64,000 nt of DNA from Myxococcus fulvus (GTDB lineage Bacteria > Myxococcota > Myxococcia > Myxococcales > Myxococcaceae): the NCBI RefSeq assembly GCF_900111765.1, contig NZ_FOIB01000010.1:355982-419981 (forward strand), written 5' to 3'. The translations under genes and the position numbers were made by a program. The notes below the pieces were generated by a model, which was given only the letters and a program-made list of their open reading frames with translations, did not search any database and was not told the origin of the DNA. Positions 17,250 to 24,539 of the stretch are shown here, one piece after another. Position 1 is the first letter of the stretch. Each line of letters starts with the position of its first letter.

Positions 17250-18751
17250 CGCAGCACGCGCGCGGCCTGGGCGTTCACCACGATGGCGGTGATGCTCTCC
17301 AGGCGCGACTTGCCCGCCTTCTCGCTCCACTCGAGCACGTAGAAGAAGACCGGGTCGTCCGAGCCCTGCATGTTGCCGTAGACAACCACCGAGTCGGCCC
17401 GCTGGTCCTTGTAGGTGATGAGCGTCTGGCGGAAGGTGAGCCACACCTCACGATTGCCGGAGGCCTCGGAGGTGCCGCGCAGGAACGCAGTGGGCTTGTC
17501 GAGCGGGCCCTGGAGGAACTCACCGCCCGAGGCCTTGTGCTCCAGCAGCTCGCTCTTCGAGCCCGAGGACTCGGAGAAGACGCCCGTGCATTCCTCCTCG
17601 CAGGTGAAGTCCGATTCGGCGGGGGCCTCGCGGCGCTCCTTCTCGCATCGCTTCTCGCACGCGATGAGCTCGCGACCTTCCTGGGCGAGCGCCTTCTGGA
17701 TTCGCGCCTTCATCTGCGCCTGGGTGGTGTCGGCCTCGAAGAAGGTGGTGTCCGCCAGGTGGAGCAGCCCGGCCACGCGCACCAGTCCCGGGTCCTCCAT
17801 CGCGGACAGCGCCGCGCTCGCCGCGGCCTTCTGGGGGCGCAGCTGCGCGGGCTTCACGCGGGTCCACGTCTTGCGGGCCTCGGAGTCGGTGCCTGAGCGG
17901 TTCAGGTCGACGCGGTCGAACTCCGCGGCCATCTCCCGGGCCCGCGCGAGCGCGGCCTTGTACGCGGGCTTCTCCGGCACGGTGGCCAGGAAGTCGGAGG
18001 CGGCGACGCTCATGACCCCACCGGGGCGCGAGAGCATCTCCTTCTCCGTGAAGTCCTTCTCGAAGAGCGTCTCCACCTTGTAGCGCGGCGCCCACTCCAC
18101 CTTCGCCTTCGTGTCGTTGCGCGCGGCGGCCATCTTCCGCTCGTACGCGTAGGCGCGCACCTGCTCGAAGGCCGCCGTCTCCGCCTCGGCCTTGTACGGG
18201 TCCTCTCCCTCCACGTACACGCGCAAATCACTCAGGCACGTGTCGTCATACGTCGCGCCCGGATAGGTGGTCACGAGCGTGAGCCGCACGCCGCCCACGC
18301 GCTCCGGCACGGGCACGCGGACCTCCTGCCAGCCGAGCACGTCGCGCAGCTCCGCCTCCACCGGCGTGCCCGTCGTCTGCGGGCCCGTCTCGCCCTGGAC
18401 CAACGGCTCCAGCTTCACCTTCCGGGGACGCGCGTTGGCGCGGTAGAGCTTCTCGGACTTCTGGTAGCCGTTGCGCACGAAGACGCGGAACACCTTGGCG
18501 CGCGTGAGGGACGGGCCCCACCACTCCAGCGCCTCGCCCTCGCCGCGTCCCTTCGCGCCCTCCACCCACGCGGTGGCCGGGTCGTCATCCGCGACGTAGA
18601 GCGGCAGGTAGTTCTGCGCGTGCTTGTTCCAGCCGTTCTCGAGGAACGTGGACGCCGTCACCCGGCGCGGATGCAGTCGGTGCGCGCTGCCCGCGTCGGG
18701 CTCGAGCAGGACGGGTGGGGCGGCGGCGAGGATGAGCGACAGGAGGATCAT
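17225..18751 (-). CDS. Secreted protein with NADase-type glycan-binding domain
   Basis: 508 residues from the ATG at 18751, chosen because it gives a signal peptide (ILLSLILAAAPPVLL) and overlaps the upstream cytochrome stop by 4 nt. The longer open frame upstream is Gly/Pro/Arg-rich noise. Residues about 30-190 look like the discoidin-like NADase-type glycan-binding domain: VTASTFLENG, YVADDDPATAWVEGAKG, VFRVFVRNGYQ and then LTLVTTYPG. A charged helical middle leads to a beta-rich C-terminal domain with several Cys (CEKRCEKE, CEEEC). Co-translation with a multiheme cytochrome suggests both work in the envelope. A function beyond glycan or surface binding cannot be given. Confidence 0.75.
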   Translation of the reverse strand: MILLSLILAAAPPVLLEPDAGSAHRLHPRRVTASTFLENGWNKHAQNYLPLYVADDDPATAWVEGAKGRGEGEALEWWGPSLTRAKVFRVFVRNGYQKSEKLYRANARPRKVKLEPLVQGETGPQTTGTPVEAELRDVLGWQEVRVPVPERVGGVRLTLVTTYPGATYDDTCLSDLRVYVEGEDPYKAEAETAAFEQVRAYAYERKMAAARNDTKAKVEWAPRYKVETLFEKDFTEKEMLSRPGGVMSVAASDFLATVPEKPAYKAALARAREMAAEFDRVDLNRSGTDSEARKTWTRVKPAQLRPQKAAASAALSAMEDPGLVRVAGLLHLADTTFFEADTTQAQMKARIQKALAQEGRELIACEKRCEKERREAPAESDFTCEEECTGVFSESSGSKSELLEHKASGGEFLQGPLDKPTAFLRGTSEASGNREVWLTFRQTLITYKDQRADSVVVYGNMQGSDDPVFFYVLEWSEKAGKSRLESITAIVVNAQAARVLRYRPASNA

Positions 18752-19743
18752 GGCTTGGTCTCCGGGGTGTGGCGGAATGGCCGAAGGGGAGCGGCCCACA
18801 GCACCAGCTGTGAGAGGCCCGCGGGATAGAGTCCCGAGTCTTCCTGCTCGCGGGACACCAGGTGGTAGACGACGCGCGCGTAGCGGGCCGTGGACGGGAG
18901 CCGCACGCGCAGGGGGCGGCCCGGGATGAGGCGGGTGTCCTCGATGGCGCCCAGGTGGGCCAGCGGCTCCGGGGCCCACTGGCGCACCTCCAGGCGGCGG
19001 CCCAGCGTGGCCACGGTGGTGGCGGACTCGAAGAGGGGATTGTCGGCGACCTCCACGCTCACCCAGCGCATGACGTCACCGGAGGGGAAGCCATGGCCCA
19101 CCTCGCGCGTGGACAGCACGAGCGCTCCGTCGCGCGGCTCCACGACGAGCGCCGCCTTGAGCGCCTCGGTGCGCCGGGTTCCGCCCAGGCCGTGGTCACC
19201 CCGAGGCATGTGGCAGTCGGTGCAGTGGCGCGTGTCTCCGGTGGCCTTGCGCCAGGTGGTCCACTCGCCCACGGTGTCCTGTTGCCACTCCGTCTTGGAG
19301 AGGCGGACGCGCTGGCCGTCGGTGTTCAGGACGGGGAAGCCGAACTGGTGACAGCCCGCGCAGGGCATGCCCGGAGTGGCCTGGGCCTTGTCGATGCGCG
19401 CGTGACAGGCCGCGCAGGTGACGCCGTGCTCCTCGGGGGGACTGTTCGCGGGCAGCGCGCCGCGCTCCAGGTTCCGCGCGAGGGGCGCGTGACATTGGAC
19501 GCACCAGCCTGGACGGTCCTCGGTGATGGCGACCTGGAAGACGTCATCCGTGCGCGCCGAGGCATGGCCGCTGTGCCTCCAGGCGTCGACCTCCGGGGCG
19601 TGACACTCGGCGCAGCGCTGGAGGCTCCAGTCCGGCAGTCCGTGCGGCGCGGGGCCCACCTCCATGCGCGCGGTCCCTTGTGGGAAGCGGGCACTCGGCG
19701 CGGAGGCGAGGAGCGAGCAGGTGAGGAGGAGGAGCGCGTGCAC
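18748..19743 (-). CDS. Pentaheme cytochrome c family protein
   Basis: 331 residues from a GTG at 19743, with a short signal peptide (LLLLTCSLLASAPSA). Five CxxCH heme-attachment motifs are visible: CAECH, CVQCH, CAACH, CAGCH and CTDCH, all within the first 190 residues. The C-terminal 130 residues form a beta-rich domain without hemes. Such periplasmic multiheme proteins pass electrons or reduce nitrogen or sulfur compounds (cytochrome c554/nitrite reductase relatives). No partner oxidase, reductase or quinol subunit lies nearby, so the reaction is not assigned. The start is only moderately sure because no good Shine-Dalgarno precedes it. Confidence 0.88.
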   Translation of the reverse strand: MHALLLLTCSLLASAPSARFPQGTARMEVGPAPHGLPDWSLQRCAECHAPEVDAWRHSGHASARTDDVFQVAITEDRPGWCVQCHAPLARNLERGALPANSPPEEHGVTCAACHARIDKAQATPGMPCAGCHQFGFPVLNTDGQRVRLSKTEWQQDTVGEWTTWRKATGDTRHCTDCHMPRGDHGLGGTRRTEALKAALVVEPRDGALVLSTREVGHGFPSGDVMRWVSVEVADNPLFESATTVATLGRRLEVRQWAPEPLAHLGAIEDTRLIPGRPLRVRLPSTARYARVVYHLVSREQEDSGLYPAGLSQLVLWAAPLRPFRHTPETKP

Positions 19744-19822
19744 TGTTGAACGTGGAGTGTATTCGCATGGGACTCATGGACGCACCTCCCCCCGGGCGTG
19801 CGGGAGCGGTAGAACCGGACCC

Positions 19823-20836
19823 ATGAAGGCCTACGAGATTCGGGACGGATTCGGGTTGGAGAAGCTGGTGTCGTGCGAGCGGCCGGACCCCACGCCGGGC
19901 CCGTTCCAGGTGCGCGTGCGGGTGAAGGCGACGAGCCTGAACTACCGCGACCTGATGATGGTGGAGGGCCGCTACAACCCACGGCAGAAGCTACCGCTGG
20001 TCCCCAACTCGGATGGCGCGGGAGTGGTGGACGCGGTGGGGCCGGGCGTCACGCGGGTGAAGGTCGGAGACAGGGTCATCGGGCTCTTCGCGCAGGCGTG
20101 GGCCGCGGGGGAGCCGACGCGCCTGGCGCAGCAGTCCACGCTGGGGGGGCCGCTGGATGGCGCGCTCGCGGACACGATGGTGCTGCGTGAGGACGGGGTG
20201 GTGCCCACGCCCGACGACCTCACCGACGAGGAGGCCGCGACGCTGCCCTGCGCGGCCCTCACGGCGTGGAGCGCGTTGGTGACGCATGGCGCGCTCAAGG
20301 CGGGGGATGTGGTGTTGCTCCAGGGCACGGGAGGTGTGTCCATCTTCGCGCTGCAGATTGCGCGGTTGATGGGGGCGCGCGTCATCATCACCTCGAGCCG
20401 CGACGACAAGCTGGAGCGCGCGCGAGGGCTGGGGGCGCACGAGGGCATCAACTACGTGACGACGCCGGACTGGGACAAGGCGGCGCGTGCGCTCACGGGC
20501 AACGCGGGCGTGGACCATGTCGTGGAGGTGGGTGGGGCGGGGACGTTCGAGAAGTCGCTGCGCGCGGTGCGGCCCGGCGGCACGGTGTCCGTCATCGGCG
20601 TGCTGAGTGGAGTCGCCGGGGCGGTGCCGCTGACGTCCATCCTGATGCAGAACCTGCGGGTGCAGGGCATCCTGGTCGGACACCGGCAGAGCTTCGAGGC
20701 GCTGCTGCGTGCGTTCTCGCAGCATGCCGTCCGCCCGGTGGTGGACCGCGTGTTCCCGTTCGACGAGGCGGTGGCGGCGTTCCACCACCTGAAGAGCGGG
20801 GCCCACTTCGGCAAGGTCGTCATCCGCGTGGGATGA
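19823..20836 (+). CDS. Zinc-independent medium-chain NAD(P)H dehydrogenase (quinone oxidoreductase-like)
   Basis: 337 residues from the ATG at 19823. The MDR fold is complete: an N-terminal GroES-like part (VKATSLNYRDLMMVEGRY, LVPNSDGAGVVDAVG), then the Rossmann domain with VVLLQGTGGVSIFALQIARLMGARVI and the tail SGAHFGKVVIRVG. The Cys and His zinc ligands of alcohol dehydrogenases are missing, with Asn-Tyr-Arg at the usual Cys position, as in quinone oxidoreductase and enoyl reductase relatives. It probably reduces an alpha,beta-unsaturated carbonyl or quinone using NADPH; the substrate is unknown. It stands alone, diverging from the cytochrome gene and converging on the RIO kinase gene. Confidence 0.9.
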   Translation: MKAYEIRDGFGLEKLVSCERPDPTPGPFQVRVRVKATSLNYRDLMMVEGRYNPRQKLPLVPNSDGAGVVDAVGPGVTRVKVGDRVIGLFAQAWAAGEPTRLAQQSTLGGPLDGALADTMVLREDGVVPTPDDLTDEEAATLPCAALTAWSALVTHGALKAGDVVLLQGTGGVSIFALQIARLMGARVIITSSRDDKLERARGLGAHEGINYVTTPDWDKAARALTGNAGVDHVVEVGGAGTFEKSLRAVRPGGTVSVIGVLSGVAGAVPLTSILMQNLRVQGILVGHRQSFEALLRAFSQHAVRPVVDRVFPFDEAVAAFHHLKSGAHFGKVVIRVG

Positions 20837-20862
20837 CGTGACGGCTTGGCGAAGTGGGGGAC

Positions 20863-20894
20863 GGGCCCGGTGACGACTGGCGTCCACCGGGCCC
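20863..20894. terminator. Hairpin between convergent genes, possible bidirectional terminator
   Basis: A perfect 10-bp inverted repeat (GGGCCCGGTG and CACCGGGCCC) with a 12-nt loop lies between the oxidoreductase stop and the RIO kinase stop. No U-run follows on either strand, so it would be an atypical terminator or an RNA-end stabiliser. Confidence 0.5.
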
Positions 20895-20901
20895 GGGTTG
20901 C

Positions 20902-23283
20902 TCAGGAGCCGGTCTCGGTGGGGCCCGAGTCGGACGGGTTGTTGTTCCGCGCGACGTAGCTCACCTGGGGACCGCCTCGTGGACCGCGAGGTCCGTTGCC
21001 CCGGTTCGAGTTGGGGCGCTGCTGGCGCGCCTCGCGGAGCGTGTTGCCACCGGGGCCGTTGGACGGACGGGGCTCCACGGTGGGCTGCGAGGGGCGATTG
21101 GGACCGCCGCGACGCTCGCCACGGGGAGGCCGCGAGTCATTGCCGGCGAAGGTGTTGCTCGCGCCGGCCTGGACCTCGTTGCCCTGACCCCGGTGCTCGA
21201 CCCCGGGCTGACGCTCGTCGCGGTTGCCGCGTCCGTTCATCGGGGGGCGTGAGTTGGCGTGACCATTGCGGGGTTCGGCCGGGTCGCCTCGGCGGTTTCC
21301 ATTGCGGAAGTCGTCCGGGCCGCGTTGACCCCCGTTGCGCGAAGCTTCCGCGCCACGCGTGTCGTCGCGCTGGAGCCCAGGGGCGTCGGACGCGTGCGCG
21401 TCCTGGCCGTTGCGAGCCTCACCCTGGAAGCCCCTGGGGCCTCCGTTGCGACGCTCACCCTGGGCGCCGCGAGGACCACGGCCGCGTGAATCGCCCGCGC
21501 CGCGAGTGTCACCCTGGACGCCGCGAGGTTCACCGCGCGAGTCGCCCACGCCTTGAGCCGCATCGCCGTTGCGACGCTCGCCCTGGAAGCCGCGAGGTTC
21601 TCCGCGCGACTCCCCTACTTGAGCCGCATCGCCGTTGCGACGCTCGCCCTGGAACCTGCGAGGACCACCGCGTGAGTCTCCAGCGCTTTGCGCTGCATCG
21701 CCGTTGCCGCGCTCACCGCGGAACCCACGAGGCCCACCGCGCGAATCGCCTGCGCCTTGCGCTGCATCGCCGTTGCGACGCTCGCCCTGGAACTCACGAG
21801 GACCGCCACGCGAGTCTCCAGTGCCTTGCGCGGCATCACCGTTGCGACGCTCGCCTTGGAACCCTCGTGGGCCACCACGCGAATCGCTCGCGCCGCGAGC
21901 GTCACCCTGGAAGCCGCGAGGTCCACCCGCGCGTGAGTCGCCCGCGCCGTGCGCCGCATCACCGTTGCGGCGCTCGCCCTGGAAGCCGCGCGTGTCTCCA
22001 GCACCTTGCGTGGCATCGCCGTTGCGACGCTCGCCCTGGAACCCACGAGGCCCCCCGCGCGAATCTCCCGCGCCGCCCTGCGGCCGATGCGCACCGTTGC
22101 GCGGTGCCTCGCTGTTCCCATTGTGCGCGCCGCCCTGGAAGCCCCGAGGACCCCCATTGCGCTGCTCTCCCGGCGGAGGCCGCGCCGCGCCATTCGCCTG
22201 CGGCGGCCGAGCACCACCACCGCCCGCCGGACGCGCCTGCTGCGACGCGGGCGGGTTCGGACGATTGTTGCCCGAGCGCGGCGGTCCTCGACCCGGACCC
22301 CTGCGGCCTCCACGCTGCGCCGGAGCGGCGGGCGGCTTGCCTCGCTCGCCACCTCCCTGCCTCAGCACCAGCGCCTCCAGCTCGAGCAGCTCCGCCTCGG
22401 CGGCCTCCTCGGGCGTCATCGCCGGCCTGGCCGGAGCGGGCGCGACCTCGACCTGCGGCGCCCTCTGCTCCATGCGCGGATGGCCACCCGCGAAGCGAGC
22501 GTCCGGACGGCCCTTGCCCCCACGGCGAGCCCCCTCACGGGAACCGCCCGAGGGCACGAAGTCCGGCGTCAGCTCGCGCCGCACATAGGCGCTCCAGATT
22601 TCGCCCGTGTCCCCCGCCATGCCGTACAGCGCCGGAGCGTACGTCGCGAGGAACTCGCGCACGTTGTCCAGGTCGCGGCGGAAGTAGAACTCCGCGCGGT
22701 TGTTGCGCGCCGCGGCGATGGTCTGCGGGAAGTCGATGATGACCGGCCCCGCGTAGCCCATCAGGATGTTGTACGGCGACAGGTCGCCGTGGATGAGGTC
22801 CGCGCACAGCATGCTGATGACCTGGGCCCGCAGGTCCAGGTACATCGCCAGCGACTCCTCGGGCGTGGCGGGCGGCGCCTCGACCAGTCGCGGGGCCGGA
22901 TGACCCTGCGCGTCGATGACCACCTCCATCAGGAGGATGCCCTCGTAGAACAACACCGGCGTCGGAACCCGGACGCCCTGCGCGTGCAGCTTGTAGAGCG
23001 AGTCCGACTCCGCGCTCTTCCAGGCTTCTTCCGCGGCGGCCTGCCCGAACTTGCTGCCCTTCTCCATGGCGCGACGCGTGCGCGAATTGCGCACCTCACG
23101 CCCCTCCCGGTAGCCCACGTTGTTGCGGAAGTTACGCTCGTGGCGCTCCTTGTACAGCTTGGCCGCCACCACCTGCCCGGCGTGCTGGACCAGCCACACC
23201 TCCGCCTCCTTGCCCGTCTTCAGTTGGCCGAGAACGGCCTCGATGATTCCATCGGCGAGGAGGGTCTCTAGCGAGTCATTCAT
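20902..23283 (-). CDS. RIO-type kinase with long Arg/Gly repeat tail
   Basis: 793 residues from the ATG at 23283. Residues about 10-260 are a RIO kinase core: GKEAEVWLVQ, VVAAKLYKERHERNF (ATP-anchoring Lys and RIO-specific flexible loop), catalytic LIHGDLSPYNILM and metal-binding VIIDFPQTI. All catalytic residues are kept, so activity is expected. Substrates of bacterial RIO kinases are mostly unknown; the archaeal and eukaryotic ones act in small-subunit ribosome maturation. A Pro/Ala/Arg linker leads to about 500 residues of disordered tail built from roughly a dozen GDSRGGPRGFQGERRNGDAAQ-type units. Arg/Gly repeats commonly bind RNA and favour condensates, so an RNA- or ribosome-linked role is inferred. 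Confidence 0.9.
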   Translation of the reverse strand: MNDSLETLLADGIIEAVLGQLKTGKEAEVWLVQHAGQVVAAKLYKERHERNFRNNVGYREGREVRNSRTRRAMEKGSKFGQAAAEEAWKSAESDSLYKLHAQGVRVPTPVLFYEGILLMEVVIDAQGHPAPRLVEAPPATPEESLAMYLDLRAQVISMLCADLIHGDLSPYNILMGYAGPVIIDFPQTIAAARNNRAEFYFRRDLDNVREFLATYAPALYGMAGDTGEIWSAYVRRELTPDFVPSGGSREGARRGGKGRPDARFAGGHPRMEQRAPQVEVAPAPARPAMTPEEAAEAELLELEALVLRQGGGERGKPPAAPAQRGGRRGPGRGPPRSGNNRPNPPASQQARPAGGGGARPPQANGAARPPPGEQRNGGPRGFQGGAHNGNSEAPRNGAHRPQGGAGDSRGGPRGFQGERRNGDATQGAGDTRGFQGERRNGDAAHGAGDSRAGGPRGFQGDARGASDSRGGPRGFQGERRNGDAAQGTGDSRGGPREFQGERRNGDAAQGAGDSRGGPRGFRGERGNGDAAQSAGDSRGGPRRFQGERRNGDAAQVGESRGEPRGFQGERRNGDAAQGVGDSRGEPRGVQGDTRGAGDSRGRGPRGAQGERRNGGPRGFQGEARNGQDAHASDAPGLQRDDTRGAEASRNGGQRGPDDFRNGNRRGDPAEPRNGHANSRPPMNGRGNRDERQPGVEHRGQGNEVQAGASNTFAGNDSRPPRGERRGGPNRPSQPTVEPRPSNGPGGNTLREARQQRPNSNRGNGPRGPRGGPQVSYVARNNNPSDSGPTETGS
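21410..22075 (-). repeat. Tandem RGG-like repeats within the RIO kinase gene
   Basis: About twelve imperfect units of roughly 69-72 bp encode a repeat around GPRGFQGERRNGDAAQGxGDSR. Some units are shortened (GFQGDARGASDSR, GVQGDTRGAGDSR). The variants keep frame and keep Arg and Gly spacing while Ala/Gln/Thr positions drift, which implies selection on the peptide. Flanking sequence is also Arg/Gly/Asn-rich but less regular. Boundaries are approximate. Confidence 0.85.
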
Positions 23284-23752
23284 TCAGAGGCGGAAGTCCA
23301 ATGGGGTTCGGGCGGGTGCATTCCAATGCGCGCGGGGCGGCCCTGCTCGCAGCGCGCGGCGGCATGTGAACATCTCGCGGGGCCCTCTTGCTACCAACAT
23401 GACGCCAGGAGCAATCAGGTGAACCAACGCCCGGCCTGCTAACAGTTTGTCCGCCAGGGTTCCAGGCCATCGATACGCTCCGACCGGCTGGGTCAAAGTT
23501 GACCAAGGTCTCGGAATCCCTGGGGAAAAGTCCGGATGACGGACCACCGCCCTCCAGGCACCCAGGCGAGCGCCAGCCCGAGGGGCCCCACAGGGGCCTG
23601 GCACCGACGAGTCGACACTCGGCGTGCGGGCGAGCGGAGGGGCCGCCGGTGAGCTCCACCGGGGAGGCGCCGGCCGTGGACCTGCACCCAGGGGGCTGCC
23701 GACCCGCACCCGGAGAGCGCTACGATGCGCGCCGCCCAGGAGGGGCTCACCC
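23284..23752. other. 469-bp intergenic region between divergent genes, with a small palindrome
   Basis: No convincing gene was found between the RIO kinase start and the histone-like gene. At 23491-23504 there is a perfect 6-bp inverted repeat with 2-nt centre (GGTCAA-AG-TTGACC). On the minus strand its second arm reads TTGACC and is followed 15 nt later by TATCGA, a possible but short-spaced promoter for the RIO kinase. The rest is ordinary GC-rich sequence. Confidence 0.4.
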
Positions 23753-24406
23753 ATGGCGACGAAGAAGCGCAAGTCGAGTGCTGCGAAGAAGTCATCCCGG
23801 CGCGCCTCCACGACGAAGAAGGCCGCGACGAAGAAGCCCACGGCCCGGAAGGCCGCCGCGAAGAAGAGCGCCGCGAAGAAGGGCGCGGCTCGCAAGAGCA
23901 CCGCGAAGAAGGCTGCCACGAAGAAGCGCGCCGCGAAGAAGGCGGCCCCGAGCAAGAGCGCCGCGAGGAAGGGCTCGACCCGGAAGGCCCCGAGCGGGGG
24001 CAGGAAGTCCGCGCCCGCCACGGCGCCCCTGTCTCCGCGTCTGGTCGTCTCGCGGGACGTGCCTGAGACGCCGCCCCCCGCCGTCCCCCCGGACGAGCGC
24101 CTCGCCCCGAGCCTCGCCTCCGTGGAGCAGGTGGAGACGTCGTCCGCCGGCATCCTCCCGTTGGCGCCCGAGCACGCGGCGGTGGACGAGCTGACCAGCT
24201 CCGGCAACGAGCTGCTCGACATCTTCCAGCGCTACGACCGCAACCGCACCGGCGCCATCGAACGCGCCGAGTTCGCGCGGCTGCTGGAGGCGCTGGGGCA
24301 GGACGTCACGGACGAGGAGCTGGAGATCGCCCTCGACATCGTCGACGCGGACCGCACCGGGAAGATCTCCTGGATGGCGTTCAAGGCGTGGTGGCGCAGC
24401 CGCTAG
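23753..24406 (+). CDS. Histone H1-like Lys/Ala protein fused to EF-hands
   Basis: 217 residues. The start at 23753 is fixed by AGGAGG about 8 nt upstream. Residues 1-90 are a Lys/Ala/Arg/Thr-rich low-complexity run (repeated KKAATKK, RKAAAKK, KKSAAKK), like bacterial histone H1-like DNA-binding tails. A Pro-rich linker leads to a calmodulin-like pair of helix-loop-helix units. The first loop is canonical (DRNRTGAIERAE, near 158-169). The second (DADRTGKISWMA, near 194-205) lacks the final Glu and may bind calcium weakly. The fusion suggests nucleoid binding sensitive to calcium, which is inference only. It lies upstream of the hybrid histidine kinase on the same strand, 133 bp away. Confidence 0.88.
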   Translation: MATKKRKSSAAKKSSRRASTTKKAATKKPTARKAAAKKSAAKKGAARKSTAKKAATKKRAAKKAAPSKSAARKGSTRKAPSGGRKSAPATAPLSPRLVVSRDVPETPPPAVPPDERLAPSLASVEQVETSSAGILPLAPEHAAVDELTSSGNELLDIFQRYDRNRTGAIERAEFARLLEALGQDVTDEELEIALDIVDADRTGKISWMAFKAWWRSR

Positions 24407-24539
24407 AAGGGCGCGTCACCAACACGCCGCGCATGGGCCCGTCCCTGTCGTGGGCGGGCGCCTGGACCCTGGCCTGCTCGCGCCATCTCGAAAATAGGAG
24501 AGGGGGCCGAGCTGACCTACACTCGGGAGGGTAGGGGGA

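Noticed and set aside
20898..22739. Long open frame (613 codons) on the plus strand opposite the RIO kinase tail
   Set aside because: It mirrors the GC-rich RGG repeats, encodes Arg/Pro/His-rich sequence without a recognisable domain, and the opposite strand has a clear kinase.
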